A DNA stretch of 20,643 nucleotides. Origin: Ophiothrix spiculata (Eukaryota; Echinodermata; Ophiuroidea; Amphilepidida; Ophiotrichidae). The stretch lies in assembly GCA_000969725.1 (NCBI GenBank), contig JXSR01S007742.1. One strand, 5' to 3'. Shown here piece by piece: positions 11,201 to 17,505 of the stretch (positions are counted from its first letter, which is position 1; every line of letters begins with the position of its first letter). The notes below the pieces were generated by a model. It did not search any database. It saw nothing but the letters and a program-made list of their open reading frames with translations, and was not told the DNA's origin. The position numbers and the translations under genes are program-made.

Positions 11201-14200
11201 ATAAGGAACAATGTAACCTAATCTGTGTTCACAAAGTATTTAGTCATGAATATTAGTTTTATCGTCCCGTAATTTTCATACTCATAAACTGAACATGTAT
11301 GCTGAATATGAACTTGAATGAATATACAACGACTGAGACATCATATCTCAAGCCCTTGTGCGTTTATAAAGATTTAAACGCATTAGTACTAGCATTATTA
11401 TGACACAAGCATCAATGATCAGAGTTTCTTATGCCAGAATCACAATGTATTGAAGAACTATCATGTATATTGGCAGTTTTGTTTCAAATAAAACATCGTT
11501 CAGTAAAACGGTTAAAAATAGTTGCCTTTACTTTGCCATTAGGTTATCATGGGTGGTGGTCGAGAAGACTTCTTACCCACCGGAAGTCGTGACCCAGAGT
11601 ACCCTGACGTAAGAGGGAAGCGTTCTGACGGTAACCTCATTCGACAATTTTTGCAACAACATGATAACGATGAGTACGTGACCAATGTGCCAGAGTTCCT
11701 AGACATTGATGTTGAAACAACCGACAATCTTCTTGGTAAGTTGCTAAGTAACCATGGTAATCATATTTCTGCTAATTTCCTTATTGTTACACTGTTATAT
11801 ATATTGCAATTGAATTTCATACCCCGTTTCCATGTTGAATGAGCTAGAAATCTGGATATCGTCTTTTGGGCTTCACGAGAGGATGTCTTTCATTCATATA
11901 CCACATCTTGTCTTAATTTGAGGAATACTGCGAAGGCATCAAAGGTCTTGGACATAAATGCTGCTGATCATTACAAAGATTGTTGAAAAGTATCAATCTA
12001 TGTAGATGACGTAATATTACATACACTCTACCTACTTGTACATGAATAATTATTATTTCTGCTGGTAATTTGTGAACCAAAGTCGTGAGCGTAGACGCTC
12101 ACATTCACCACGTTGAAAATGGACACTCACGAGGGAGACTGGCACGTGAACTCTACCTCCTGCGCGTTCACGAATTAGATCCACATACAATAATAGGATG
12201 TTACGGTTTTCTTTCATAGGATTATTCGAACCTGGTAATATGAAGTACGAGGCTGATCGTGGAAAGGACAAGGATCTTGAACCGACTATTTCCGAAATGA
12301 CACGAAGAGCCATTCAGATCCTGCAGAAAAATGACGAGGGCTTCTTTTTGCTAGTTCACGGTATGTATAAGTTGAAAAAAAAATCCGTTATTCTGAAAGA
12401 AGAATGGATAACTTGACAAAAGAGACCAATACAGCAGATTTGTGGACGTTATGTTGCTACAGAACCATGCAAGACTGAGCACAAGATAGTAAACTTTAGT
12501 TTTTTGAAAACTGTTTTGTTTTCAGGCGGTAACATAGATCATGCCCATCTAGAGAATTCTGCGTACAACGCCCTCATGGAGACCGCAGCTTTTGATGCCG
12601 CTGTCAAAGTAGTACTGGGTATGGTTGATCTAGATGAAACCTTAGTCATTGTGACGTCTGATCATGCGTCGGGAATGACCATGGCGGGATACCCTTCAAT
12701 AGATAATCCGATATTAGGTAAGCCGGGACTGCAATATATCATCGCGCTGGTAAGGTGTTGATTCAAAGTGTCACTGCTAAACTGCTAAAATATTTCTCAA
12801 CGCCAAGCTCTAGTATTGACATTAGTGGTAACCGCTATCCGTGCTAACGGTGATAAATAGCATTCCTGCTTAAGACCTATGTGACACTAGTAGTGGTTAC
12901 CGCTGACGGTGCGGTGATAAATAGCAATCCTGCCTAACTTCTATTGGTGACACTAGTGGTCACCACTTAACGGTGCGGTAATAAATATCAGTCCTACTTA
13001 AGTTCAAGTGGCCAGAAAACAGTGGCACTGCCTACGGTGCGGTTATAAATAGCAGCCCTGCCATAGTTCAAATGTCTGAATGTAGTGGTCACTGCTATCG
13101 GTGCGCTAGCAGTCCTACCTAAGTGATAATTAGAAAAAGGAATCTTCATCACAGTGTCTACCACTGTCGTCAATGTGTACCTCTCATGCAATCTCACAAG
13201 CCTTACAAACACCTGATATCGCGACATTTTTCCGGTGCTCACCGCTTAATGTACTCCTTTGTACTATACGGAATAACCACGTGTGACAAAAGTCTCTTGA
13301 AAGCTGCCAAGCTATAGAAATGTTTACATTTTTGACGTCACGATATCGATTCAAGAAGTTGACTGTAAGCTCCGCCCACTTCTGATTCCTATCTTTTACC
13401 GTGAGTTTTCATGGGGTAGAAAGCCCAAGGGAAGCGCTTGTTTTAGAGAATTAACCAATAGCAAACTGTTTTAAGTTGGATAAATTATCACTTGACTATC
13501 TGTTCTTTCACGGAATGATTCAACTTAATTTGTGACTAGTATAATTTCCGAGTAACAGCTGATTAAAGTTGCATCTATTTCACATGATTTTCAATGCTGA
13601 AAAGGTTTTAAAAGATGAATATCGTAACTGCATAGTCGTTCCGTGCATTAATGACTTATTAGTATCAGACCAACGTCATAGTCAACGTCATATCATTTTC
13701 TGGGCCGGGTTCGAGTCCGCGGGCAATCTTTTTTTTTTTTTTTTTCACTTCTTATTTTCATTTTAAACGTTCAATAGAGTTATTTAAGAGTAAAGACACC
13801 GAAATAATTGGGTTTCTGATTTTTTTAAAAAAACTTTAACTTGTTTACACAAATAAAATCAAGTCAATCCCACCGTTCATCATTTACTATTGTCAGGTAT
13901 TCATAGCCTCAACACAGGCCTTCCGATGGCCAGTCTTGCATACACATGCTGTCTTATTGAAAGTTAACAATGTTAACAATATTTTCTGCTTGGTTAACTT
14001 TCAAGTAGGGCTTGTGATTGGCTCTTGTAAAGCAGTGGCTGACTCATTACCACACAGTTTATCTCTTGGTCTTTGGAAAAATGTCTCACTGCTAAGCCTT
14101 GTGATTTATTGGCCATTTTGATGCAGAAGTACACGGATAATGGTTTATTAAGAGTCTGACGACATTCATTGATCGATGCCCATCGCCGCTCAATCTGTTA

Positions 14201-14865
14201 CATGTGTATAATATGATATTGACTTGGTTATTCATATGTTGTCATTTCAGGCAAGAATAACAGGATGGATGGGTCCGATGGCCTTCCCTTCACCACCCTT
14301 CAGTACAATATTGGACCTGGTGGTGAATTGGAGCGCAAGAGTTATGAAGAAACTGGAGGCAGACGAGACCTTGCCGATGTAAACACAGGTAAATTGTCAA
14401 TGACGTTTGGAAATCCGAATTTCAAATAATTCCTGAAGTCCATTCACTTGTTCTTGAAAACATAAATACTCTAGTATACTATGCGCACAAGCCAAGTTCA
14501 TGTTCATAATCAGTCGGTGATACCTTTCCATATCGAGAACAAACAGAGTTTTTCCGATTTATATTTTTAAAAGCTGTTTTATTGACATTTACAGTAATTG
14601 AAATCTTTAAAATACATCTGTGTCTTCTTCAGAACATCCGAGCTTCCATCAGTCAGCTATAGTACCACGTGATTACGGCATCAATGGTGGACAGGATGTG
14701 CCCGTCTACGCCGCTGGACCCATGTCGCACATGTTCCAGTCTACGCATGATCAAACCTACATACCGTTTGTCGCCAAGTTATCGGCATGCGTTGGGAAGT
14801 ATGCTAACAATTGTCCACGCGATGCACGGGATAAGAAATACCGCAAAATTGTCGCAAGTCCATAA
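1604..14865 (+). CDS. Three-kringle / alkaline phosphatase-like fusion protein (5' partial, 11 exons)
   Basis: Exons: 1604-1876, 2734-3003, 3799-4068, 5034-5248, 5936-6113, 10561-10724, 11543-11735, 12220-12360, 12526-12717, 14251-14388, 14633-14865. All junctions are GT-AG and all phases agree (2267 coding bases: two bases of a split codon plus 755 codons including TAA). Three kringles (about 90 residues each) precede an ALP domain of about 483 residues. The kringles predict an extracellular protein that binds lysine or other ligands. The ALP part keeps D42, S92, D316, D357 and H358 (human placental ALP numbering, aligned by eye) but has H153D, S155L, R166S, E311H, H320L and H432N. Zn1, Mg and phosphate-clamp functions therefore look lost, and classical phosphatase activity is doubtful. 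The disulfide pairs C121-C183 and C467-C474 are kept. There is no hydrophobic GPI tail. The signal peptide exon is not seen. The exon model is solid; the function is inferred. Confidence 0.92.
1877..2733. other. Intron after kringle 1
   Basis: An 857-bp GT-AG intron. It contains the TGACCT half-site cluster (2138-2227). The rest shows no recognisable gene or element. Confidence 0.9.
2138..2227. promoter_or_regulatory. Cluster of six TGACCT (AGGTCA) half-sites, including a perfect DR1 and two DR4
   Basis: TGACCT occurs at 2138, 2148, 2190, 2200, 2207 and 2222. Sites 2138/2148 and 2190/2200 are spaced by 4 bases (DR4). Sites 2200/2207 are spaced by 1 base, forming TGACCTTTGACCT, the reverse complement of the consensus DR1 site of RXR/HNF4/PPAR-type nuclear receptors. 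It may be an intronic enhancer, or simply a degenerate simple repeat of TGACCT units. The motif is directly visible; function is inference. Confidence 0.4.
2734..3003 (+). CDS. Exon: kringle domain 2 (with an extra cysteine)
   Basis: The acceptor is TTTATCCAG, the donor is GTAAGT, and phase is 1 at both ends. Core motifs are YRG, NYCRNPD, GPWCFTT and RWAYC, with the DNE form of the lysine-site anionic pair. It lacks the GRDYRG form of its neighbours, having GRLYRG. Besides the six canonical cysteines it has a seventh, in NFPCTGL, where kringles 1 and 3 have NYPNTG. That cysteine has no partner within the domain. Sequons NVT and NTT are visible. It is more diverged than kringles 1 and 3. Confidence 0.95.
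3004..3798. other. Intron after kringle 2
   Basis: A 795-bp GT-AG intron. About a third is a fold-back element (3118-3382). The remainder is unremarkable AT-rich sequence. Confidence 0.9.
3118..3382. mobile_element. Fold-back element carrying two CRE-like TGACGTCA sites
   Basis: The left arm (from about 3118, AAAACTAGAATGTTCATA...) is repeated inverted at the right end (to about 3382), with near-identity over roughly 35 bases. Weaker inverted similarity continues inward (CCGGCGTCGT against ACGACGCTGG). The loop region holds two perfect TGACGTCA palindromes (3220-3227, 3238-3245). There is no coding content and no clear target duplication. Confidence 0.65.
3799..4068 (+). CDS. Exon: kringle domain 3
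   Basis: The acceptor is ATTTTTAG, the donor is GTAAGT, and phase is 1 at both ends. All six cysteines are present, with [22 protein letters not shown] and RWEYC. The anionic pair is DEE (D55, E57), and W62, F64, R71 and W72 are kept. Sequons NMT and NRT are visible. It shares the [12 protein letters not shown] stretch with kringle 1. It is the last kringle before the ALP domain, and its tail SCRRR is basic, a possible linker or protease-sensitive site (inference). Confidence 0.95.
4069..5033. other. Intron between kringle 3 and the ALP domain
   Basis: A 965-bp GT-AG intron that joins the two halves of the fusion. Its 5' part is a fold-back element (4126-4390). The rest is AT-rich with no gene seen. 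Confidence 0.9.
4126..4390. mobile_element. Fold-back element with AAGT target-site duplication
   Basis: The outer arms CGTCATGTGAGTGCAAG... and their inverse match closely for about 40 bases, and both are bordered by AAGT (4122-4125 and 4391-4394). A second, inner inverted repeat (4212-4245 with 4249-4282, around GTGACGGTGTCAC) makes a near-perfect 34-base stem. The segments between outer and inner arms are diverged. The element sits 57 bases past the kringle 3 donor and encodes no protein. Confidence 0.75.
5034..5248 (+). CDS. Exon: ALP-like domain, N-terminal part with metal ligand D42
   Basis: The acceptor is TTAATTTCAG and the donor is GTATGC; phase is 1 in and 0 out. The stretch [19 protein letters not shown] matches the N-terminal helix region of animal ALPs. 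It is followed by [13 protein letters not shown], where family members have a GDGMG motif. The Asp equivalent to D42, which bridges Zn2 and Mg, is retained, but the following MG has become LD. The exon ends at LPHTGLAK, matching the strand just before the nucleophile region. Confidence 0.92.
5249..5935. other. Intron in the ALP domain (after the D42 exon)
   Basis: A 687-bp GT-AG intron with a short TCAA microsatellite near 5283-5308 and an inverted repeat at 5624-5710. Nothing else is recognisable. Confidence 0.9.
5624..5710. repeat. Short inverted repeat, ACCGG-rich
   Basis: Arms 5624-5641 and 5693-5710 are inverted copies (17 of 18 bases). A second nested pair, GGTTCTGGGTGGTT and AACCACCGAGAACC, lies inside. 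The whole could fold as one 87-base hairpin. It is far more GC-rich than its surroundings. Confidence 0.7.
5936..6113 (+). CDS. Exon: ALP-like domain, nucleophile serine region
   Basis: The acceptor is TTATGTAG and the donor is GTAAGT; phase is 0 in and 1 out. [18 protein letters not shown] aligns without gaps to the ALP nucleophile segment, so the catalytic Ser (S92, in DSG) is present. Downstream GVK and LGV are family landmarks. The Cys in RNCST matches C121 of human ALP and makes a sequon. Two extra cysteines (YSC and VDC) have no counterpart in human placental ALP and could pair with each other. The reading frame continues correctly only into the exon at 10561, across a 4.4-kb intron. 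Confidence 0.92.
6527..6670 (+). repeat. Dispersed repeat copy A (inverted relative to copy B at 9431-9573)
   Basis: The stretch from ACCGGGAAGTGCCAG to about 6670 matches the reverse complement of 9431-9573, very closely over the first 100 bases and weaker near the end. It contains a small palindrome, GTGCCAGTATATGGCAC. The family is unknown. Confidence 0.85.
7120..7561. mobile_element. MITE-like element with 43-bp terminal inverted repeats
   Basis: The arms 7120-7162 (TATATGTGTGGTGCTCTGGC...) and 7519-7561 are reverse complements at about 41 of 43 bases. The TATA at each edge fits a TA target duplication. The 442-bp element has no coding capacity. Confidence 0.85.
7598..7672 (-). repeat. 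tRNA-like remnant (possible SINE head)
   Basis: On the minus strand GGGGTTCGAGTC matches the T-arm/B-box of tRNA genes, and TGTGGTTTGAC lies about the right distance upstream for a D-arm/A-box. The stems do not pair well, so it is a degraded tRNA-derived sequence at best. Confidence 0.35.
8174..8274. repeat. (TCAA)n microsatellite grading into (AAAT)n
   Basis: About 100 bases of ATCA/ATTC tetranucleotide units, followed by AATA units. Confidence 0.95.
8487..8559 (+). pseudogene. tRNA-like pseudogene, Ala(AGC)-like
   Basis: TAGCTCAGTCGG (A-box, D-arm closing GCTC/GAGC), a 7-base loop TTAGCAA with AGC in the anticodon position, and a perfect B-box GGTTCGAATCC (8538-8548) are in correct order and spacing. 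The anticodon stem has mismatches, the T-stem is only partly paired, and the 3' acceptor strand (ATGGTC) lacks one G compared with the 5' GACCCAT. A T-run follows. It is probably a decayed tRNA gene or the head of a tRNA-derived SINE. Confidence 0.6.
9292..9388 (-). pseudogene. tRNA-like sequence (Leu/Ser-like, long variable region)
   Basis: Read on the minus strand, TAGCGCAGTGGCAAGGCG resembles the A-box/D-arm of Leu or Ser tRNAs, and CGTTCGAATCC resembles the B-box, with a long spacer between them as in class II tRNAs. Acceptor pairing is poor. It lies next to dispersed repeat copy B, but copy A lacks it, so the two are not obviously one element. Confidence 0.4.
9431..9573 (-). repeat. Dispersed repeat copy B
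   Basis: Reverse complement of copy A at 6527-6670. The pair, 2.8 kb apart in the same intron, could form an intramolecular RNA duplex in the pre-mRNA. Confidence 0.85.
10561..10724 (+). CDS. Exon: ALP-like domain, region of residues 153-183
   Basis: The acceptor is GTCCTCACAG and the donor is GTAAGG; phase is 1 in and 0 out. [18 protein letters not shown] aligns with the ALP strand carrying H153 and S155. Here they are D and L, so a Mg ligand is lost. Further on, TVNSMW aligns with TVNRNW of placental ALP, which gives R166S and removes the phosphate-binding arginine. The Cys in GCTDLASQL corresponds to C183. A TA-flanked inverted-repeat element begins 10 bases past the donor. Confidence 0.92.
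10725..11542. other. Intron after the residue 153-183 exon
   Basis: An 818-bp GT-AG intron. More than half is a TA-flanked inverted-repeat element that starts almost at the donor. The rest has no recognisable feature. Confidence 0.9.
10735..11171. mobile_element. MITE-like element beside a splice donor
   Basis: The ends TAAGGCATGGTTCCC... (10735-10760) and the inverse at 11146-11171 match over most of about 26 bases, and TA flanks each side. The left part contains nested small hairpins (CCTTCCGA/TCGGAAGG, TTTGCC/GGCGAAA). It has no coding capacity. Its left end is 10 bases past the donor at 10725. Confidence 0.65.
11543..11735 (+). CDS. Exon: ALP-like domain, VIMGGGR region
   Basis: The acceptor is TTTGCCATTAG and the donor is GTAAGT; phase is 0 in and 1 out. 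The exon starts with VIMGGGRED, a clear landmark of animal ALPs, followed by [16 protein letters not shown], matching the DPEYPD...RLDGKNL stretch. It ends in the helix before the GLFEPG motif. The segment is of normal family length, without stops or indels that would break the frame. Confidence 0.93.
11736..12219. other. Intron before the GLFEPG exon
   Basis: A 484-bp GT-AG intron. It contains an 18-base near-palindrome GTGAGCGT-AG-ACGCTCAC (about 12085-12102) within a stretch rich in GTGA/TCAC words. No gene is seen. Confidence 0.85.
12220..12360 (+). CDS. Exon: ALP-like domain, GLFEPG motif to residue 311
   Basis: The acceptor is TTTCATAG and the donor is GTATGT; phase is 1 at both ends, so skipping it would keep frame. 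[14 protein letters not shown] is the animal ALP signature that precedes the metal-binding region, followed by [11 protein letters not shown] and GFFLLVH. The final residue aligns with E311 of human ALP, a Mg ligand, which is His here. Confidence 0.93.
12526..12717 (+). CDS. Exon: ALP-like domain, Zn-ligand region (D316, D357, H358)
   Basis: The acceptor is TTGTTTTCAG and the donor is GTAAGC; phase is 1 at both ends. [17 protein letters not shown] aligns with GGRIDHGHHE of human ALPs: D316 is kept but the Zn1 ligand H320 is Leu. VTSDHASGM keeps D357 and H358 (Zn2), while H360 is Ser. A second GTAAGG lies at 12750, but using it would give phase 0 and break the frame with the next exon, so 12717 is the preferred end. 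Confidence 0.92.
12824..13125. repeat. Degenerate tandem repeat, about 65-bp unit, about 5 copies
   Basis: The unit AGTGGTnACCGCT...CGGTGCGGTnATAAATAGCA...TCCTGCCTAA recurs starting at about 12824, 12892, 12955, 13021 and 13084 (spacings 63-68). Copies are diverged. There is no coding frame. Confidence 0.85.
13708..13745 (+). repeat. B-box-like motif followed by a poly-T run (possible SINE remnant)
   Basis: GGTTCGAGTCC (13708-13718) is an ideal tRNA B-box, followed within 11 bases by 17 Ts. A matching A-box is not clear. It may be a truncated tRNA-derived element. Confidence 0.35.
14251..14388 (+). CDS. Exon: ALP-like domain, crown-region segment
   Basis: The acceptor is TGTCATTTCAG and the donor is GTAAAT; phase is 1 at both ends. 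[14 protein letters not shown] aligns with the family's YTVLLYGNGPGY strand. The preceding [10 protein letters not shown] replaces the variable loop after IFGLAP. The rest corresponds to the surface-exposed crown region, where ALPs vary most. It follows a 1.5-kb intron containing a 65-bp tandem array. Confidence 0.88.
14633..14865 (+). CDS. Terminal exon: ALP-like C-terminus, no GPI tail
   Basis: The acceptor is TGTCTTCTTCAG, phase 1 in, and the stop TAA is at 14863-14865. [19 protein letters not shown] aligns with the segment carrying H432, the third Zn1 ligand, which is Asn here. GPMSHMF and QTYIPFVA are family landmarks. [11 protein letters not shown] keeps the spacing of the C467-C474 disulfide. 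After it the chain ends in a basic stretch (RDKKYRK). The hydrophobic propeptide needed for GPI anchoring is missing, so the product should be soluble unless another exon supplies an anchor. Confidence 0.92.
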
Positions 14866-15690
14866 TTGGACTTAAATGTCCACGTGTTTTTATTTTCCCC
14901 CAATCACGCACTTTTGTAGAATAGTATTTTGTGAGTTGATGAGAGTCATCTTACATCCGGTATTGGTATTAATGGTGCAGTAGCTCAGAGTTAAGCGATT
15001 CCACATCACTGAGACATAGCTCCGCTGCATATTTTTTCGATTATAAGATATCAAAGACTTGTTGCACCAAATATTTAGTAGCTCATAAGAAGTTTGTTCT
15101 AACCCTACATGTAATCAAGGTCCTAAAGCGATACTAAAAACATGATCCATGAACATGATCCATGATCATGGTAACATGTTTTATGTGATTGTAAGGCACG
15201 ACTGTGAAACATTTCCGTTAGAGCTATCGGATTCCGATTTACACATTCTATTGTTTTTCTCATATACATGATGATTCTTAATTAATTTTGATTTCATAAA
15301 TATCGTTAGTTTACTTTGAAGGACTGATTAAAGAATAACAATAGATAAAACTCTCTTCATATTTTCTGATACTTATATATATTTTCTATGGTAAACAATT
15401 GTCGGAATCGGATAGATCTGGCGTATTTATAACTCAGTTGCGCCTTAAAGATAATGTCAGGCCTGGATATCGTTTGACAGTTGGAGATTGAAAAAAAAAG
15501 TCCAGTATAACCATTTCAATCACATTTTGATTTGAAATAGTCACCGACTTCTTATAATATCAACAACTTCTTGTTATGCATTTAGAAATGTTTGGTTGTT
15601 ATCAGTTTCTTGAAATCTTATAGGATTTGCTTTCTGTGTATTTTATGTAGCTTTTATGAAATAAAGAATACAATAAAATAATCATTTTTG
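14866..15690 (+). terminator. 3' UTR and polyadenylation signals of the kringle-ALP gene
   Basis: About 0.8 kb follows the stop codon without splice signals or coding potential. Two canonical AATAAA hexamers lie at 15660-15665 and 15672-15677, followed by T-rich sequence, so cleavage near 15690 is likely. The UTR contains a small cluster of ATGATCCATG-type direct repeats around 15141-15175. The exact 3' end is inferred. Confidence 0.65.
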
Positions 15691-15888
15691 TTTTCATTGT
15701 TTCATTATGTTTGCAACTCACGGGCCCGGGTGGGGTGGAGGGCACTCAAAAATAAAGTGTTATATACGGAACACCTAAAATTCAACCATAAATGAGCAGC
15801 AAATTCTAACACGATCTTATTTTTAAAGATTTAGTTGTCAATTTCATCATGTAAAAGATTGCCTATAAACCTTACAATTCTATTATAA

Positions 15889-15941
15889 TTCGAGTACAAA
15901 AAGTGCTAAGGCTTACTGCCTTAGCACTTTTTGTACTCGAA
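15889..15941. repeat. Perfect hairpin: 24-bp stem, 5-base loop
   Basis: Arms 15889-15912 and 15918-15941 are exact reverse complements around the loop TTACT, and a weaker match extends outward. It lies about 200 bases past the polyadenylation signals. Confidence 0.95.
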
Positions 15942-16087
15942 ATTGTATAGTATATTTCAAGTAAAAAGCATGGTACTTTTTAATAAATAGTACCTTTTCT
16001 TTTTTTCTTTTTCTAGTACCCACTGTTACTATAAGTGTACTAAATTTATAATGATAGCAGAAAAGTATATTTCTAGCAATGCACAAG

Positions 16088-16345
16088 AAAATGTGCTATA
16101 ATTGTACTATAACCCTGTTCAAAATCTGCACCTTAGGAATGTCGAGTTCATTTCACTCATTAATTTGTACTAAAATTCTATCCCAAATCTGCACCTTATG
16201 TCGAGTACATTTTTATTACCGTCAAGAACATTTCTATTACTGTACTAGAACTGTGCTAGATCTGAGTGAAATGTGCTATAATTGTACTAGAATTCTGTTT
16301 CAAATCTGCACATTGTTGATGTCAAGTACATTTCTAGTACGTACA
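16088..16345. repeat. Tandem/dispersed units with ATCTGCAC and GAGTACATTT words
   Basis: GTGCTATAATTGTACTA...AAATCTGCAC...ATGTC(G/A)AGTACATTT recurs at about 16093, partially at about 16164, and at 16271. An open frame spanning it (16079-16546) reads through repeat and tRNA-like sequence and is not a gene. Confidence 0.65.
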
Positions 16346-16375
16346 TTCGTCCGTTGTTGCTCTTTTATTTTGTCG

Positions 16376-16447
16376 CCCCATGTAGCTCAACTGGTAGAGC
16401 GTCCGACTATAATTCAGAAGGTTCTTTGTTCGAATCCATTTTTTGTT
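16376..16447 (+). pseudogene. tRNA-like pseudogene or SINE head
   Basis: TAGCTCAACTGGTAGAGC gives a good D-arm/A-box, and GTTCGAATCC (16428-16437) gives the B-box. The anticodon arm pairs 4 of 5 with ATA at the anticodon position. The T-stem and acceptor are degraded, so it is not a functional tRNA. Confidence 0.5.
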
Positions 16448-16591
16448 TTATATATCTTAAAACAGCTGTTAAGGGCACAAAATCCGCCAGAATTGGCAAA
16501 AATCCGGAATAATCCGCAAAATTCTGCAATAATAAACCAAATATAGGCTAAAAACATCCCAAACCGAGAATTTTATTTAAACATTTTTGTT

Positions 16592-16736
16592 GGACTAGCC
16601 CAGTGAATTTCAGATTCGGACCAGCACAGTAAATTTCTTGTTCGAAATACATATTTGTCGGACTAGCGCAGTGATGTCAGATTCGGACTAGCGCAGTGGT
16701 TTTCAGATCAGAATTATTGCACTGCGCTAGTCAGAA
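16592..16736. repeat. GGACTAGCGCAGTG direct repeats with an inverted copy
   Basis: Four direct copies of GGACTAGCGCAGTGnnTTCAGATTC start near 16592, 16618, 16660 and 16685. An inverted copy, CACTGCGCTAGTC, is at 16720-16732. Confidence 0.8.
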
Positions 16737-17040
16737 TTTAGACCGAATTTTCTGTCGAAAGTCAATCTTTTCAATCCTTGGAATATCCCTCTTTAACTTT
16801 TTAACTTTCAAGATTGAAAATTCAGCCTGAAAGATTGACATTTCAATCCAAAAAAAGTCTGCCGTGAGTGCACACTCAAAAAGATTGATTTTTCAATCTT
16901 TGGAATTTAGAGAGTACGTTGTGTTTTTATAGTCACTCACAAGCAATGAAATCATTTTAACTGAATAAATCGGTGCTCATTTTAAAGTTTAGCCCATATT
17001 CGTCTATGCAACCCAATCTCCCAATCACCACTGCATATTT

Positions 17041-17429
17041 TGATAAATATTTTGTGTGTGTATGAATTATCTAAAATCTTATAGACTCTACTTTCTTGGG
17101 AACTTTATAAATACAGTAAAAGTGTGCTGTTATATAATACTAAACTTTTGGTCAAGTAAACGGTGGAATTTTCAAGCATTTACTAAGACAGTCTAATAAG
17201 TCTAATAAGTCTAATAAGTGACGATTTACATCACACTACTATCGTCACCACTCCTTTATTTTAATAGATATTTGTGATATTTATGAATTATCTGAATCTT
17301 ATAGATCCCAACTTTCTGAGGACTTCATAAATACGGCATATTTAACCATTAAACAACGTAACTTTTGGTCAAGTAAACGAGCTGCTACCTAGGATTTTTC
17401 AAGCATTTACTATGAAAAGTCTAGTAATT
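17041..17429. repeat. Diverged tandem duplication, about 221-bp unit
   Basis: The two copies share TGAATTATCT, TTTTGGTCAAGTAAACG and TTCAAGCATTTACTA at matching offsets (17062 and 17283 for the first). Copy 1 also has three units of GTCTAATAA. Confidence 0.75.
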
Positions 17430-17505
17430 ATTTGGTTTTATGCATATGAGTGGTAGTATATCCTTCTTATTTGGTTTTATGCATATGAGTGGTAGTATAT
17501 CCTTC
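17428..17505. repeat. Exact 39-bp tandem duplication
   Basis: Two identical copies, 17428-17466 and 17467-17505, starting TTATTTGGTTTTATGCATAT. Exact identity suggests a recent duplication, a common allele, or an assembly artefact. Confidence 0.95.

Larger units (their letters stand above)
12718..14250. other. Intron after the Zn-ligand exon
   Basis: A 1.5-kb GT-AG intron with a 65-bp tandem array near its start, a TGACGTCA site at 13333-13340, a B-box plus poly-T remnant near 13708-13745 and a 12-base inverted repeat (13957-13968 with 13993-14004). Confidence 0.88.

Noticed and set aside
12718..12749. Extension of the Zn-ligand exon to a second GTAAGG donor (12750), reading [10 protein letters not shown]
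   Set aside because: It superficially resembles the family, but it would end in phase 0 and frameshift into the next exon. The donor at 12718 is phase 1 and gives a continuous ALP alignment.
12824..13125. CRISPR-like array
   Set aside because: Units are contiguous diverged tandem copies without distinct spacers, and the context is an animal intron.
5034..14865. Simple annotation as active alkaline phosphatase
   Set aside because: Too many metal and phosphate ligands are changed (H320, H432, E311, S155, R166).
5034..14865. Processed or decayed ALP pseudogene
   Set aside because: Introns, GT-AG sites, phases, disulfides and an open frame over eight exons are all intact.
16079..16546. 155-codon open frame
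   Set aside because: It reads through tandem repeats and a tRNA-like sequence (the AQLVERP type of translation is typical of tRNA genes read as protein).
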